From Angiostrongylus vasorum (lineage: Eukaryota; Nematoda; Chromadorea; Rhabditida; Metastrongylidae): a DNA stretch of 64,000 bases. The notes under the pieces were generated by a model that saw nothing but the letters and a program-made list of their open reading frames with translations, was not told the DNA's origin and did not search any database. Positions 45,912 to 58,469 of the stretch are shown piece after piece. The translations under genes were made by a program, and so were the position numbers. Each line of letters opens with the position of its first letter. Position 1 is the stretch's first letter. The stretch covers positions 558,001 through 622,000 of the forward strand of contig JADANN010000463.1 of the NCBI GenBank assembly GCA_018806985.1, read 5' to 3'.

Positions 45912-48900
45912 TTACCGTTCTTTCGCCAATATGACGGTTATACCACGACTAGCAGCTAATTCATTAGCAGTCGCACTTCCATTCATCTTGACGAAATCAG
46001 CTGTTGATTCGACCATGCTCTCTATTGACGCCGTTTTCAACTGTAACACTATTACTCCAGTGGCAAAACGATGGAGCCTGGAATAGAAACTTATTACTAA
46101 AATAATTATGAGCAATAGAGCAGGACATTAGGACAATTCAGCAAGTACTCTTTATCGATGCTGAGAACAAAACTATCTTAAGGCACACTACTGGAACAAG
46201 ACCGTTTGAAAAAGGGTTGCAACTACAAACCAGTTTTGAAAGAGAAGCTCTCAAAATCAACACTTAACACAAAGCTTAATGGAACAGATGACTACTTCCA
46301 AACGAGATTTTAGAACCTACTCCATTGGTGAGTCTACCCGTCTACTCAATGCTTGGCAGGCGTTGAGCAGATCTTCAGGTGAAAGCAGTTCCATACCACG
46401 AGCTCGATTCACTCTACAGTAAACTTCAGGCAAAGTCATCATCCCACCACATTCCTGTAAAGCTTTCGTTAAGAAAACTAAAATGCAGTTAAAAATACCT
46501 CTGCTTTTGATCCCACGATGCAAAAACAGAGCTCAGAGATCGAAAAAAGCAACTGTTTTTGGAAGAACACTTGAAATTACCTTTAACGGCTCAAGAAGAA
46601 CAGTACAAAGCTCTTCACCAAGTTTATCAAAGTAGACGGCTCCATTTCCATATGCTGACTTCGTCACCGGATCGGAAACCCCGAGAGAAAGTAGGTATGA
46701 CTTGAAGGCGACTGTCTGAAATATTTCAATACAAAATATTACCACGCAGAGAAATATTATACAATGGAGTAAAAAGCGAAACAAAACTCGTAAAAAGTGG
46801 AAGAGTAATTTTGGTTATTTAAAAGAAAAAAACAAAGACTCCACTTTCATCAACAAACTGACTTCGTCCTCGGTTATCTCTCCCTTTCGAGACCGAAGCT
46901 TTTCAGCTATACTTTTTGACAATGCTACCATATCTCGAGCGCTTTCCATCAGCCTTGACATATCTTCGAACGCCTGAAGAAATGGTACGAGAAATTAACA
47001 TTATCAACGACCTGCTGTTTAAATTTCCAGGTAAAGAATTATTGAGCTAATCAAAAGTGTGATATATGCATTCAGTCCTTTTACTAATTTAACAGAACAA
47101 GAATGGACCACTTTCATTGACATACCTGGCTGATAGTTTCATTTGTTCGCTGATGAACCTCAACTAATCGCTTTTCCAGACCTGCGATTCCCACCGGACG
47201 CATTTGTATCCCTTGACTAGTCCTGGACTGAAACCAACGTGCAGAGACTTATTAATAACGTATGAAGAATAATGCATGCTGTTCGCCCACATTTTTACTT
47301 TTTGAACAACAAACAATCCTCACGAAACAGTTACTGAAAAAAAATAACGGCTACTTACTCCGCTGGAGCTTGACCCTGAACTGGAACGCTGCCAAGTCTT
47401 ACGCTTCAGTGCCTCTTCATATTTCTTATGGAACTAAAAAATTAGGGCCCTTAGTGGAAAGTAAAGCATAGATCGCTTCTTAACTAATCGAAAGTACTTG
47501 TAAAAACTCACATCATCTTCACCCCCAGCGCGAAACACAAGGCGAATATAGTTGAAACTACTTGACCTCTGTGGACCGACATTGTTCGGTGGTGCCGACT
47601 CAAGTCGAACAATAATCTTTCCTCCACGACTGAACATCGATTTGTGATGCTTCTCAATAGATTTTACAAGCGAGTGGTGAAGGATTAGGCGACGATCCTA
47701 TAAATCATATCATCATAGGATCCAAATAAATAATGATGTGGTGACATCAAGCTCTCACAAAAAGTCTCGTCGATTATGCCCTCCCTGGTTCTGATGTGTT
47801 GTTTTTAAAAATATAATTAGAAAACAGATGCCGCGTTACCAATTTTCCTCCGTGTTTAATCTGCGATACTGGCCTGAGATGGAAAAAAAGACTCGCGAGA
47901 TTTCCAACTCTTGTTAAGGGGAAAGAAGCCCGATATATAAAAATCGATTTCGATCAAGAATTAAAGTCCCTACAGTACAATGTAGGCTACAAATTTCGCG
48001 AACATTAACACCTCGAAAATGAGAGGTTTACTACGTATTGCTTATTTCAACAACTACAATTTGAAAATGCTAACTAAAGCTGATGGGAGCGAAACTGTTC
48101 TAAAACGTGCAGAACAACTAAACATAAAAAGGATAAAAGGATGAAGTTCTCTGATCAATCCTTGTGGGATGCGCCACGCATCGCCTACATTAAGCATCGC
48201 TGGCGATGAATGAATGCATATCCAGCCTTTACAATGACTCGCGGTGGACTACCGATGTATCGACCCAGTGCTGCAATTCCCCCAGACAAGTCTGGTAGGA
48301 ATTTGAGGACTACGGATGGATGGAGGGCTTGGTGGCCCTGGGACACCGCGATCGATCCCATGTGTATTGTAGGGCGCTTCCGACACTGCGCTACACGCGC
48401 TCGTTGTCGTTCTATGAACATGAATGGTACATATGCTACTATCCACTATATTTTACTGCAGTCCGTATTGCAAATACAGTGCTGTCGACATTTGGAAGTA
48501 TTTTGTAGTTGATGTCGACGCTAGTTCGGTACTTTCGTATCCCCACATTCTATACGAAAAACAGCGACTAAAATGAAGCAACAATAAATTACCAGACAAA
48601 TTATCGGTCAATGAAGTTTTTTCGAAAGAAGGCACTTGAAAACCACTAAGCCTAGACAATGGTTTTCTTGTCTCACTCCTCTCACGTTGACCTGTTTTTG
48701 ATTAGCTATCGAATGAACACACAGGGCGATAAAAGAACTCAAGAGCCAATTAAACTGAGTATGGACACTTCCATGGGGGCGCAATGGGTTAAAGATGATT
48801 CGAAGAACAACTGGTCGATATAATTACTTGCGCTTACTGATGTATGAAGTCAATGCTGCTATCTTCCCAGACAAGTCTGGTACCAAACTGTCGACCTCAA

Positions 48901-49348
48901 CGGAATGGAAGGCTCGGCGATCCCTTGGCGCCGGATAGAACCAACGACAACCTATGTACTACAGGGCACTTCTAGCCACCGCGCTAAGCGCGCCCTTAGA
49001 GGAACTGAACTACTTGTATTAGGCTATACCAAACTGGAGCGATAATAAACAAAAAGATGTAACAAAAGAACTTACAGGATCACTTGAGTCTGCCCATATT
49101 ATGCGATGAAGAGTAAGTGAAGCAGTTCCCTGTTCGCATGCAGTCTAAACTTATTAGAACTAAATTCTACTAAAAAAAACCGTTGTTCGAAAGTATTTCC
49201 ACAAAGACAATCGGCCGAAATCACCAGTCCAATGAAAAAAATATCAACTCACATGTTTCAAGTCGCCATCGTAAATCCCAACATGGCCAGCCTGACAGAG
49301 GAGATCTTCGAGATTTTCACCGGGTTGATACCAAGTCAATCGATCCAT
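45912..49348 (-). CDS. VPS36, ESCRT-II subunit
   Basis: VPS36 is the ubiquitin- and phosphoinositide-binding subunit of ESCRT-II, which sorts membrane proteins into multivesicular endosomes. Nine exons join in frame to 357 codons: 49348-49253, 49144-49076, 47697-47512, 47433-47359, 47227-47126, 46973-46863, 46715-46581, 46454-46321 and 46077-45912 (TAA). The N-terminal GLUE domain (residues 1 to about 120) shows [26 protein letters not shown] and [12 protein letters not shown] linker ([16 protein letters not shown]) leads to the EAP30-type helical and winged-helix region, with [54 protein letters not shown] and [20 protein letters not shown]. All splice sites are GT-AG. Intron 2 is 1.4 kb and contains two SINE copies; the others are short. 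Confidence 0.92.
48140..48395 (-). repeat. tRNA-derived SINE, family A, copy 4 (intronic)
   Basis: In intron 2 of VPS36, same strand as the gene. Tail CTCTGATCAATCCTTGTGGG, body GAATGCATATCCAGCCTTTA and CCCAGACAAGTCTGGTAGGA, head GAGCGCGTGTAGCGCAGTG at 48395. Confidence 0.75.
48839..48998 (-). repeat. tRNA-derived SINE, family A, copy 5 (5' part)
   Basis: Head half only, in intron 2 of VPS36: GGGCGCGCTTAGCGCGGTGG at about 48998 and CCCAGACAAGTCTGGTACCA near 48868. The 3' half is absent. Confidence 0.7.
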
Positions 49349-49365
49349 AACTACAAAAAGAAATA
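49349..49365 (-). promoter_or_regulatory. Spliced-leader trans-splice acceptor of VPS36
   Basis: TATTTCTTTTTGTAG followed by TT and the start ATG, on the minus strand. This matches the strong nematode acceptor consensus with a two-base leader, so SL trans-splicing is likely. Confidence 0.65.
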
Positions 49366-49818
49366 CACCAAAATGGCAAAACAATGACATTATGAACTGT
49401 TGAGGCCCAACGAAAGATTGGAATTATGGGAACGGCAAACCATAGGAGAAGGAAATTATGACTTTGAGATAATTAACTGCTCCAAAGATGGATCTTAATC
49501 GATAGCAAACAAATGCACCGATAAAAATCTACGACATCCAGAACGAAGAAAAAAGCTGCATAGCAGAAAATTCGATCGAAAGAGGGTTTGTATTGGGTTG
49601 CATTATTTTGATTGGAGCACGTTATCTTTAAGGGTGCAGAGCAAAAGATTCTGATTAGATTCGTGCAGGGATTCGATTCGAGAAGATTATTGCGTTACGG
49701 TGTATGGAAATAGAATTGATCCCCGTAGTCATCTTTTTCATGAAGATAGAATCAATATTTTGCCATTGGGTCTCACTATTGCACAGCTTTTCTGGAAACA
49801 TCGTAGCAATGAACCCAC

Positions 49819-50106
49819 GTGCTATCATTACTCGGTAGTAAACCTGCAATTAGTACATTCGTCGTTTCTTTTCTCTTCGGAAGATCCTTTCTTTCACTTT
49901 TCATCCCTTCTCACTTTTCTTTCTATGTCCTCAAACTACCGGAGCCAAACGCGTGCGACACCGCTGCCGCTGTTGTTGCTAATTTGTCGAATTTCAACTC
50001 TTCCATTGACAACATCCTTCATCGTCATCATCGGCTCTACTTTGCAAAACTATCGCTGAGCACCACGACGTGGCTCTCTGGGGATTTTCTGGATGAGGTG
50101 TATTGA
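49819..50106 (+). CDS. Possible exon, divergent from VPS36, unrecognised
   Basis: A plus-strand open segment whose second half reads like real protein (KLPEPNACDTAAAVVANLS, then FNSSIDNILHRHHRLYFAKL) and ends DFLDEVY with a stop at 50104, or with a weak GTGTAT donor just before it. It is preceded by a pyrimidine-rich stretch but no clear AG acceptor, and no in-frame ATG was found upstream. The family is not recognised. A divergently transcribed neighbour of VPS36 is possible. Confidence 0.25.
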   Translation: MLSLLGSKPAISTFVVSFLFGRSFLSLFIPSHFSFYVLKLPEPNACDTAAAVVANLSNFNSSIDNILHRHHRLYFAKLSLSTTTWLSGDFLDEVY

Positions 50107-50109
50107 GTT

Positions 50110-51640
50110 TACGTAGTCTTGTCAAGTAAAACCACTCAGCTCCTTTTCACTGAGGTGCCTTTCGCGTACGGCTGTTGTCGATTTTCCCTCATTTCTTCAA
50201 CATACTATGTCTAAATCTTCAATCAATACTTGCTTTTTGTGTCGTTTTGTTTTTATTGATCGAATTCATTAGATGGAATTCTCTGCGAACTCTCAGCTTG
50301 TTCCAAGAAGTATTGTGAATAAGCAGAATCCCTGTTGGGGATTATCCTAATAGATAACAACTAAAGGGTAAGTATAAACCTAACAAGGTTTTTTTTCCCT
50401 AAATAAATACGTGAATAATGGAATACTGAGATCGAACGAACGAATAAGATTTTTGTGTGTTGTGTTTTCTTCCGTGAATTCACTAGAATCCTTGAGGGAA
50501 GGTATCACCTGTATTACTTCTAAGCTCATTATTCAAATAGATCGAGCAGGTGCTAGAAACTTTTACTCGCTTCCGACGAGCATAAGGGTTCCCTCAATGG
50601 ACTATCCTGGCTCGAGAGATCTAAACAGCATCATATTTTTGGTGCAATGACACTTTCCTCCGGCTCTTGGCAAGAAGTTAACAAAAAAAGAAAGAAAAAA
50701 ACCCTGTACTTTGCGGTGCATAGAGTGCTTAAAACCGAGCTACTTGAAGAAAATATCGACGTCATTCTCAGGTTGTGTGATCCAACTTGATGGATGAGCT
50801 CCAGTTCCGAGTCACAGTTCTAAGCCTGAACACCCCATGGTTCCAACGGAAAGGGGATAAAACATTAAGTGAATAAGTACCTCAAAGAGTGTGAGACAGT
50901 AACGAAGATTGTTAGAGCTATGCCGGTTATGCCTATAGTATTGACATTCTTTCTACTACGATGCGTTCAATTATTTCCCTGAGATGTCGCGTCTGGTCTG
51001 GTAGTAATCAGAATGTAGACGTCCATCATTCTCCGTGTGCACTACCCAGAACACTTAAGATCTCTGAAGTCTTGTTGAATTGGTCCCGTATCTCCAATGC
51101 AGTCTTTATCGATACCCATTAGAAGATGTACCATTCCTTAACCAGTTCAGGAAGAGAAGTGGATGCTTCATGTCGTCGTAGGCAATGTTGTCTATTATGA
51201 TTCATTCGCAACACACCTAACCATCGCCTCTATCAGGGATTTGTATTTAATTCTTGGTTACGTAAGAAATTGCTCACCGTGAGGATTACGCAAGAGATTG
51301 CTCACCGTGAGATGGAAAACAGGAAGAACCTCATACTGCCTTCACTGACCAGCATCGATAAACATGTGAAGTTTCGAAAAAATTCTACTTCATACAGGTT
51401 TTAGTTTTCATAATATGCTGGGTAACCGTCCAATTTATCTTCTTAGTCAAGATTCAATGGCTCAATTCCGACAAAAGTGCCAACGATGACGACATCGTAG
51501 TTGCAACTTAATTCTATACGTTGCATAGGAGTTTCCGCTTATGTGATAACTATGGTTTGATCGCAGATGTAGTCATTGAAAGTAACGGCGTCTGCAAGAA
51601 AAGAAATCATTAGTAGTCGAAAATCAGTCACCAACTGTGC
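50110..51640. other. Non-genic interval
   Basis: No gene supported. An AATAAA at 50402-50407 could end the candidate exon above. A two-copy repeat of about 28 bp (TTGCTCACCGTGAG twice) lies at 51256-51313. Confidence 0.4.
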
Positions 51641-51644
51641 TGTA

Positions 51645-51860
51645 TAAAAGACACCGCCTAGTGAGGTTAGTTCATTCTAGCGGTCTACTGCTCAAGAAAA
51701 CCCCACCCCATGCGTCCACGAAGATCCACAATGCGAAGAAGAAAGACTGTGGATTATCAACTCGGAGGATCTGATCTGAGGAAGACGAAGACGTCAAAAT
51801 GTTAGCGGGATAAAAGTTATCCAACAACCTCGTGTAAGTTGAGCAATCTAAACAAACATA
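51645..51860 (+). repeat. Dispersed repeat family E, copy 2
   Basis: Shares GAAGACGAAGACGTC and neighbouring blocks with 24990-25160, in the same orientation. This copy is longer and somewhat better preserved at its right end (CCAACAACCTCGTGTAAGTT). Confidence 0.5.
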
Positions 51861-51864
51861 TTGA

Positions 51865-52580
51865 TTAATCACGCCGAGGTTAAGTGGAAGTCGCTTTAGT
51901 AAAGTGACGGTGAATACATTCTTGACTAAAGTGCGTAAGGAACAGGGATAATATTGTGATATTGTGAACAGGAATAATATTGCGAAATATTGGGATCTTC
52001 AATGATTGTAAGTTTTCGGCGATGGAGAACACTGTTTGACATCAATATGGAGACAAGACGTTTCTCAAAGTAGAATTTAGTACCAATCTTCTATTGCACA
52101 CCAGTGGCTGTCACTAATAGTACGCATTATTTGCTTATTATTTCCTACGTTATGTAACACATTTCCTACATAAGGCTCCGAAAACCTTCTTGTATAGGGG
52201 TGTGGTCAGAGAGTACCAGGGTAAACGTGTTCACTCAGGAGCTACAGGGTTGCGTGGTGTGGACGGTGCTATTATATAATAATAGCACCCTAGATGCTAA
52301 GGATGCCAGGAATTATGGAAACAACCTTTAGGGAAGTCAACATATTCCGTGAAAACTAATGAAACCCTATTGTTCGGATCAACAACGATTTTTCTCCAAG
52401 ATCCGCACTGAAGGAAATCCTATACGACATTGTGGAATAGTTTTTTAACTATAAATCATCATGGAAGCACCTACACTGAACCCTCATCGTTCACCTTCTT
52501 AGTAACCACCACCTTCAAACATATTTTAATACGTCCTGCAATATGCGCTCAAAATCATTTGTATCTTGTAGGTGAATTTG
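51865..52580. other. Non-genic interval
   Basis: AT-rich, with short direct repeats such as AATATTGTGATATTGTGAA near 51951 and ATATAATAATAGCACC near 52273. No gene. Confidence 0.35.
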
Positions 52581-52581
52581 G

Positions 52582-52938
52582 CCTCCCAACAGTTTACCGC
52601 CTCATCGTGGCTGGGCAGTGTTCCTGGGTATCGGGCTGCGATCTACAACAAAAGATCTGAGAAGGACTCCGGCGTTTCCATCAGGAAGCGCAGCTAGAGT
52701 AAACCAATACCAGGATCCACCACTGTCCTGGTATCAAACTAAGTTAATTGTTTGGTGGCGAATTTCCATGACCTAAAAGGGTAGCGACTACCTGTGCTGG
52801 TGACGACGTGAGGCGGACTTTGGCCACGCCGGACTCCAGGAAACCACAATAGCTAAACGTGCAAACGAAAAAAAGTGGAAATTATGCTGGGCCTGCACAA
52901 CCAGTGAAGACGGGCCACCCAAGTATCCAAGTATTCAA
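52582..52938 (-). repeat. Dispersed repeat family B, copy 3
   Basis: Same orientation as copy 1. Landmarks CAGTTTACCGCCTCATCG, AAACCAATACCAGGATCCAC and GGACTTTGGCCACGCCGGAC, with small indels. Confidence 0.7.
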
Positions 52939-53155
52939 GGTGCATTTAGAACCACACCAGTACACGATTGATCATCCTTTCGACTATTTTCCAAAATATT
53001 AGATCTTTCGGAAACTAATATCGGATTTCGACCTGTGTTTTATTGTGGCAGGCATATCTCAGCTCAGAAAAACTTTATTAATCGAAATAGAGACCGTTGG
53101 AATTAACATCTCTTTGCCAACGAGGGACAAATTTAATAAAAAGTAAAAAAATAAA

Positions 53156-53410
53156 GTGTTGACTAATCCCCTGGAGGATGCGCCATGCATTCGACTTCAT
53201 TAAGCATGGTTAGAGGTGGTTGAATGCATATCTGGCCTATAAAATGAATCGCTGTAGCCCACCGAAGTATTCTTCAGTGATGCTATCATCCCAGACAGGT
53301 CTGGTACCAATTTTCCAGCTCCGGATGTATAGAAGGCTTGGTGACTCTAGGCCACGGGGTCGAACCCATAGGTATTGGAGGGCGCCCTTAACCACGGCAT
53401 TGTGCAAGCA
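53156..53410 (-). repeat. tRNA-derived SINE, family A, copy 6
   Basis: Nearly full length: TGTTGACTAATCCCCTGGAG tail, GAATGCATATCTGGCCTATA, CCCAGACAGGTCTGGTACCA and a head near 53400 weakened by mutations. Confidence 0.7.
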
Positions 53411-53414
53411 AGTT

Positions 53415-54265
53415 TAATAAATGCAAGAAATTCTGGGCTTTTAGAGAAGGTGAAGTAGCTGAAGGTAGTATCGTTCTCGGGTTGGTATCCAAAGTGTTAA
53501 TCGTTCAGGAAGATATCGAGATGCTTGAGGAAGTGGTAATCGCTAGGAGAGAAGTCTGGCGAATATGGCGCTGAGATAGTGTTCCGCATCCGGCTCGTTC
53601 AACTTTTGTATCGTCGGTGGTACGACGGTTCGCTGCGTGGTATCATCTAGAAAGTGGTTTCTTCCTGCTGCAGGACGCAGCCGCTGAAGTTTCTGGTACA
53701 TTTTGTCGATTTGCGAAACATATTTCTCCGCCGTAATCGTTTCACCCGGATTCAGAAAGCTGCGATGGATCAAACCATCTGTAGACCATGAAAAGGTTGG
53801 CTTGACTTTCGCTTTATGCAATCTCGGCTTTAATAACTGCTGCGCAGCTTCGTCATAGTCCAACAACTCAGCCGGTCATCGCTTATTGTCGAAAATGATC
53901 TATTTCTCGTCGCTAGTCACAAAACGGTCCGGAAGCGGGTCGTCCTGGTTGCGTAGAAAAAGCGGCGATGATTCCTCAAAATGGCAGTTCCATTGGTTGT
54001 CATCCATTTCGTGCGGCACTCACTGGTCCAGCTTCTTCGACTTCCTAATGTTTTTAATTGCTTCGAAACAGCTGATATACTTTGACAGAACCTTTCTGCA
54101 TGTTTTCGAACAGTTGTTCGTACATCTGTTTAGAAAGAAACCTTTAAATAAACGTCGTAAATAGCAGAAAGGCGTTGACATCCTTCTCCATCTTCAAGGT
54201 GGAATTTGCAACGATGTTTTCCAAGCCATCGTTGCATTATGCGCTCGCTAGCAACTGTCGGTCCG
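53415..54265 (-). pseudogene. Dead mariner-family transposase
   Basis: Minus-strand mariner remnant. From high to low coordinates: a degraded N-terminal part; RFVTSDEK followed by a stop where the family has VTGDEKW (about 53905-53930); a core containing HKAKVKPTFSWSTDGLIHRS, SFLNPGETITAEKYVSQIDK and YQKLQRLRPA (open frame 53866-53543); FLDDTT at the second catalytic position; LQKLNE-type IQKLNEPDAEH; and DYHFLKHLDIFL (53540-53505) carrying the third Asp of the D,D34D triad. Several stops and frameshifts; no terminal inverted repeats were identified. Inactive. Confidence 0.8.
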
Positions 54266-54401
54266 TCCCATACTCCATTAATGTTACGAGCTGTTTGACT
54301 CCATAACACAAATTGTATTATAATTTAACTATACGCAGCAGAAGTGCATAAAATCAGCCCTATAGCGATTTATAATAGTACAGTATCATTCTGAATGATG
54401 A

Positions 54402-54774
54402 TTGATTGAACGGCCCATCCTCACTAGTTGTGCGGGCCCCAGAATAACCATCAATTTTCGGAGATTTGCTGGTTAAGCCGTTGTGGTTCCCTGGAATCCC
54501 GAGGACAGCTTGGTCTGCCCCAAGTCGTCACCACGAGAGGCAGTTGCAGCCCTTGTGGATCAGAGGGAGTTACCATGCGGCTTTGATACCAGGACGGTGG
54601 TGGATCCTGGTATTGGTTTACTCTTAGCTAGGCTTCCTGATGGAAATACCGGACTCCTTCTCAGCTTGGGAGACCCTGCCGAGGGGACGAATCCCCCCCA
54701 GCTGCACATCGCAGTCCGACACCCAGGAACACCTCCTAGTCACGGTGAGGCGGTGAACCGTTGCGAGGACAGCA
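54402..54774 (+). repeat. Dispersed repeat family B, copy 4
   Basis: Full-length copy: CGGCCCATCCTCACTAGTTG, ACCAGGACGGTGGTGGATCC, GGGAGACCCTGCCGAGGGGA and a right end near GAGGCGGTGAACCGTTGCGA. Confidence 0.75.
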
Positions 54775-54779
54775 TCATT

Positions 54780-55385
54780 CTACAAAAAACTATTGCTAAA
54801 AAGATGTGGAGGAGAAATGAAACTACGCAACCAATATCGATTTCTAAAAGACTGGAAATATCGCGAAAATGATTAGCACCGTCCACGGTCTAATGATGAT
54901 ATTCCCGTACTATTTAATAAGCAAGTCACATAGGATTATACTATTTCATCGTCACTAAGTTGTTGGAGGATAAGAATGTTCTGGGTGACAGCTTTGGATG
55001 TGTAGCGTGAAATTATTCCCTACATTTCTATTCCATCCTACTCAGAAGCTACGGTAGGTATAACTTATACACTCTGGCATTCCAACAAAGCTGTAGCGAG
55101 TAACACATTGCCAGTTTTTTTGCCATTGAAAAAGTAGTAAACATGAAGCATGCCATACCAGAAGTGTGATGGTCTTTCTCTCCGCCTTTCGAGTAACTGG
55201 AGCACGCTGAGCAATGCTGGTGCACGACAGGGATTAATGGAGAGCAATGGTGCTCGTTCGAATTACTCAATCTTTAACGGGATTACAGCTGATACAGGTG
55301 GTTCAACAGATGCAATATTTTCGAGCCTGATGTTGATACAACGATTTCACTGGTATTCTGTCTCACTCAAATGTAGGAGAAATCG
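54780..55385. other. Non-genic interval
   Basis: No supported gene or repeat. Confidence 0.35.
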
Positions 55386-55389
55386 GAAA

Positions 55390-55620
55390 TCTCCTACGTC
55401 GATGATCAAACAGCAGCGAAATTTCGGCATTCGTCATGATCACGAGGTGAGGCGGAGCGGTCACGTAATGCACCCTTAACATGATACACAGCACATAGGC
55501 CGTTAGCCACTGAGTTTCGTTCAAGTTATCTTTAAGAGTGCGACAGAAAGATCTCCTTTCAGATGGCCTGATTATTCATGAAAGTTGTGAATTGTCTTGG
55601 TGTTCCTGATCCTCATCTTG
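55390..55620 (+). pseudogene. Eroded RTE 3' fragment (tentative)
   Basis: Short stretches recall the RTE C-terminus: RRSGHVMHP near 55450, where the family has a WxGHVMR motif, and a FRWPDYS segment near 55560 where it has PTRWSDFF. Too degraded for more. Confidence 0.35.
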
Positions 55621-55624
55621 GTAA

Positions 55625-57940
55625 CTTTGACCCACGACGGAGACGAATGGAGACTCAACTAGTGTCTGCCTGCGTCATATACTAGTAAAAAGAAATGACA
55701 GATGACGGAAGGACTACGCGGTAGCGAACTCATAAGTATTTTTAAGTGTGAAAAAATGTTCCGGTACAAGTTTTCAGATCATGCGTTCTGTATTCCTAGG
55801 CCAAAAAATATATTCATAAAATATTGTAGTTTAGACATCATCCGCCGATAACAACTTTGGGCAGTTGTGTCCTGATTTGTTGTAATCCTTGATCAATTTA
55901 GTAGAACTTGAATCAATAGTTACTCTATAATTCTGCGGTGTTCTAAATTTTCAACAAGAATTTCAATCTTAGTGGACTGCAAATAAACAGTGTCGTTTCC
56001 GTAAGACGCAGAACATTTTTTTCTTCCGTGTTTTCTTTAGATCATTCTTCATCGGTTTCTCTAACATTCTACTGTCCACGGTTTTTTCTAGGAAATCGTT
56101 CTCGGACCACTCTCTTCTGAACAAGATAAGTATTTAGATGAAAGAAATAAAATTCGAACTAACAAAATGGGCAAAAAATCAATAAGCAACAAGACAAATA
56201 CTGTAAGGACTGCCCCTTACAGTGCTTGGTGGAACGACGATGACAATGTGGTGGTTGGCGCCTCGTACGGGACAGATGGTCGCTTTATGACCCGATGTTT
56301 ACGCATAATTCGTGGGGTCGGTGCTTTCATTGGCGGGTTGCCAATTTGTAACTAGTTAGCATCCGATTAACGATGATGATGTTCGACAGCAACATCTGGA
56401 AAGACGTTTGCTCATCACAATGTGGCCATCCAGGCACTCTCCGTGATCGGTCGGTCGGTCGGCGCCCCTCAGCGCTATGTGGTTGCTCAGAGAGGCTCTC
56501 TGATGCTTCGTGTATGTTTTCCTTCTCACTTAAACATTTTACCAGTCCCTTGCAGCCTCACTGTAGAAGCTTGACGTTCTGTGACGAACCTCATGACGGG
56601 TTCTCCTTCTTAAATATTAAGTATGATGCTTTCTGAACGTGCACTTAAAGTCTCTGCTCAACGGCAAGAAACCGACTAGTGGAGAAGTTCTTACTTGTTG
56701 TTTAGTTCCGTAAATTTTCGTGAATGGGGTGTCTTTGCACAACGATGGCAATTATTGTGGTGATAGTCATACGTTAGTTGCTTATGGTCTGACTTAAAAG
56801 CTTGCTCAGTTTCTCTTTAAAGCGATGAAGAGATGTAAACTCTGACCAATCATCATTCTCTCACTCTCATGGTGAACAAGTTCTTACCCGAACTATCGAA
56901 TTTGCACTTTTTTCGCCACAGTTCCGTTGTTGACAGTTTCTCGTCCTCTAACGATCCCCATCCTTCTTCCAACATTTTTAGGCCTTGGACTCTTCTCTTA
57001 CGTTCACTTCGTACCTCATTCATTTTATGTTTGTTCACCGATTCGTGTCTAATAATGCATCACAGGGATTGCAACAATGATGGATGTGTAATAGATAAGG
57101 AGCATCGGACATTGTCCTCCGAGACCTACCAGTAATTTGTCAGTTTGCCTTGCCAGCACAACCACATCTTCCTTCTCGTCACCAGAACACAAACATCGTC
57201 ATCGGTTTCATAACTATTGTAAACATCGAAACGGTCATCTTATCCAGCCACCTCTTTCACTTCGATCGTGTCCACCACATACAGCGCTATAAATCTAATG
57301 CCTGTCCAATACCGAAAAAAAGTGCGCGCGATGTGAAATTTTTAAAAATTTCGACACTCTCTACGAACTATGACGTGGAAATAAGAACCTGAGAGTCGCT
57401 GAAGTGTTAAAAAATAAACGTTCAGGCCATTTATTTGAGGCGAATTCATAAAATAGGATGCCAAATATTCGTTCGACTCATGGTAGTCTTAGTTGCTGGT
57501 GAAGAGCAATCATTCTTTTGGGGATTGCTGTCGATTGGCGCTTCACTGAAAAAATGCTGTGAAGCCCAATCAGCTTAAAAATCTGTGGTTGCCTTCTTCA
57601 TTATTTTCTAAAGAAATCTGAGTGTCGTAATGCACTTCCACTACTATTAGGTCTATCCTAATGACTTCGTCGTGATTAGCATTTCGGCTAGTAAAGCGTT
57701 GTCGACTAATTGGGTTCTGTTGAGCCTCACCATGGCTGAATGATCATCATACATGATACCTTATCCTATCTATGTTGTTATGTGCATCTTTAAGCTAACG
57801 ACTTAGTAAATGAATCTAGTCGAGTTGTGGATGAAATGAAACAAATTCATATGGACATGTCCTTATAGATTAGTTTGTAGAAGAACTGAAAGTGTTTGCG
57901 TTATAAAAATAACTGTAACTGTAGAATATTATAAAGGATA
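55625..57940. other. Non-genic interval
   Basis: About 2.3 kb with several short unlinked open frames and no domain, splice pair or repeat match that I can support. A GGTCGGTCGGTCGGC run lies near 56448. Confidence 0.35.
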
Positions 57941-57942
57941 AT

Positions 57943-58220
57943 AAAGGATAAAGCTCTCGGCGTTGATCAATCACTGAGGGATGCACCATACATTTGACGT
58001 CAATAAGCATCGTTTGGAGGCGATTGAATGCATATCTGGCGTTTACAATGACTCCCAGTGGCCTACCGATGTATCGAGGCAGTGCTGCTATCCTCCCAGA
58101 CAAGTCTGGTATCAATTTGCCTAACCGGAGAGATGGAAGTCTTGGTAGGCTGTGGGTGCAGGGATCGATTGCACGTGTGTGTTGCATGGCGCCTCCGACA
58201 ACTGGGCCACACGCGCCCCT
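57943..58220 (-). repeat. tRNA-derived SINE, family A, copy 7
   Basis: One of the best copies: tail AGCTCTCGGCGTTGATCAAT, body TTGAATGCATATCTGGCGTT, TCCCAGACAAGTCTGGTATC, and head GGGCGCGTGTGGCCCAGTTG at 58219. Confidence 0.8.
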
Positions 58221-58469
58221 GTAGAATATTGTAACAAACAAATTTGACAATTCACTTTTTTCGTTGCTTTTTTTCATTTGCAACTGACAGGCCAACAATT
58301 ATAATAAATTACCACCATCGATTGATGTTGACCGATAGAAATATCCATGATTCTTACGGTTTACGTTCTTGGATTATTTAGCTAACACGAAGCTAGTGAA
58401 AACGTTTTTTCGGGCAACGTTCTTATGGGTCAATCTTCGTTTTATACGACCCGTCTCTACCTCTGCTGT

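Noticed and set aside
51256..51313. Two direct repeats of about 28 bp as the start of a CRISPR-like array
   Set aside because: Only two contiguous copies with no spacers, in a eukaryotic sequence; a simple tandem duplication.
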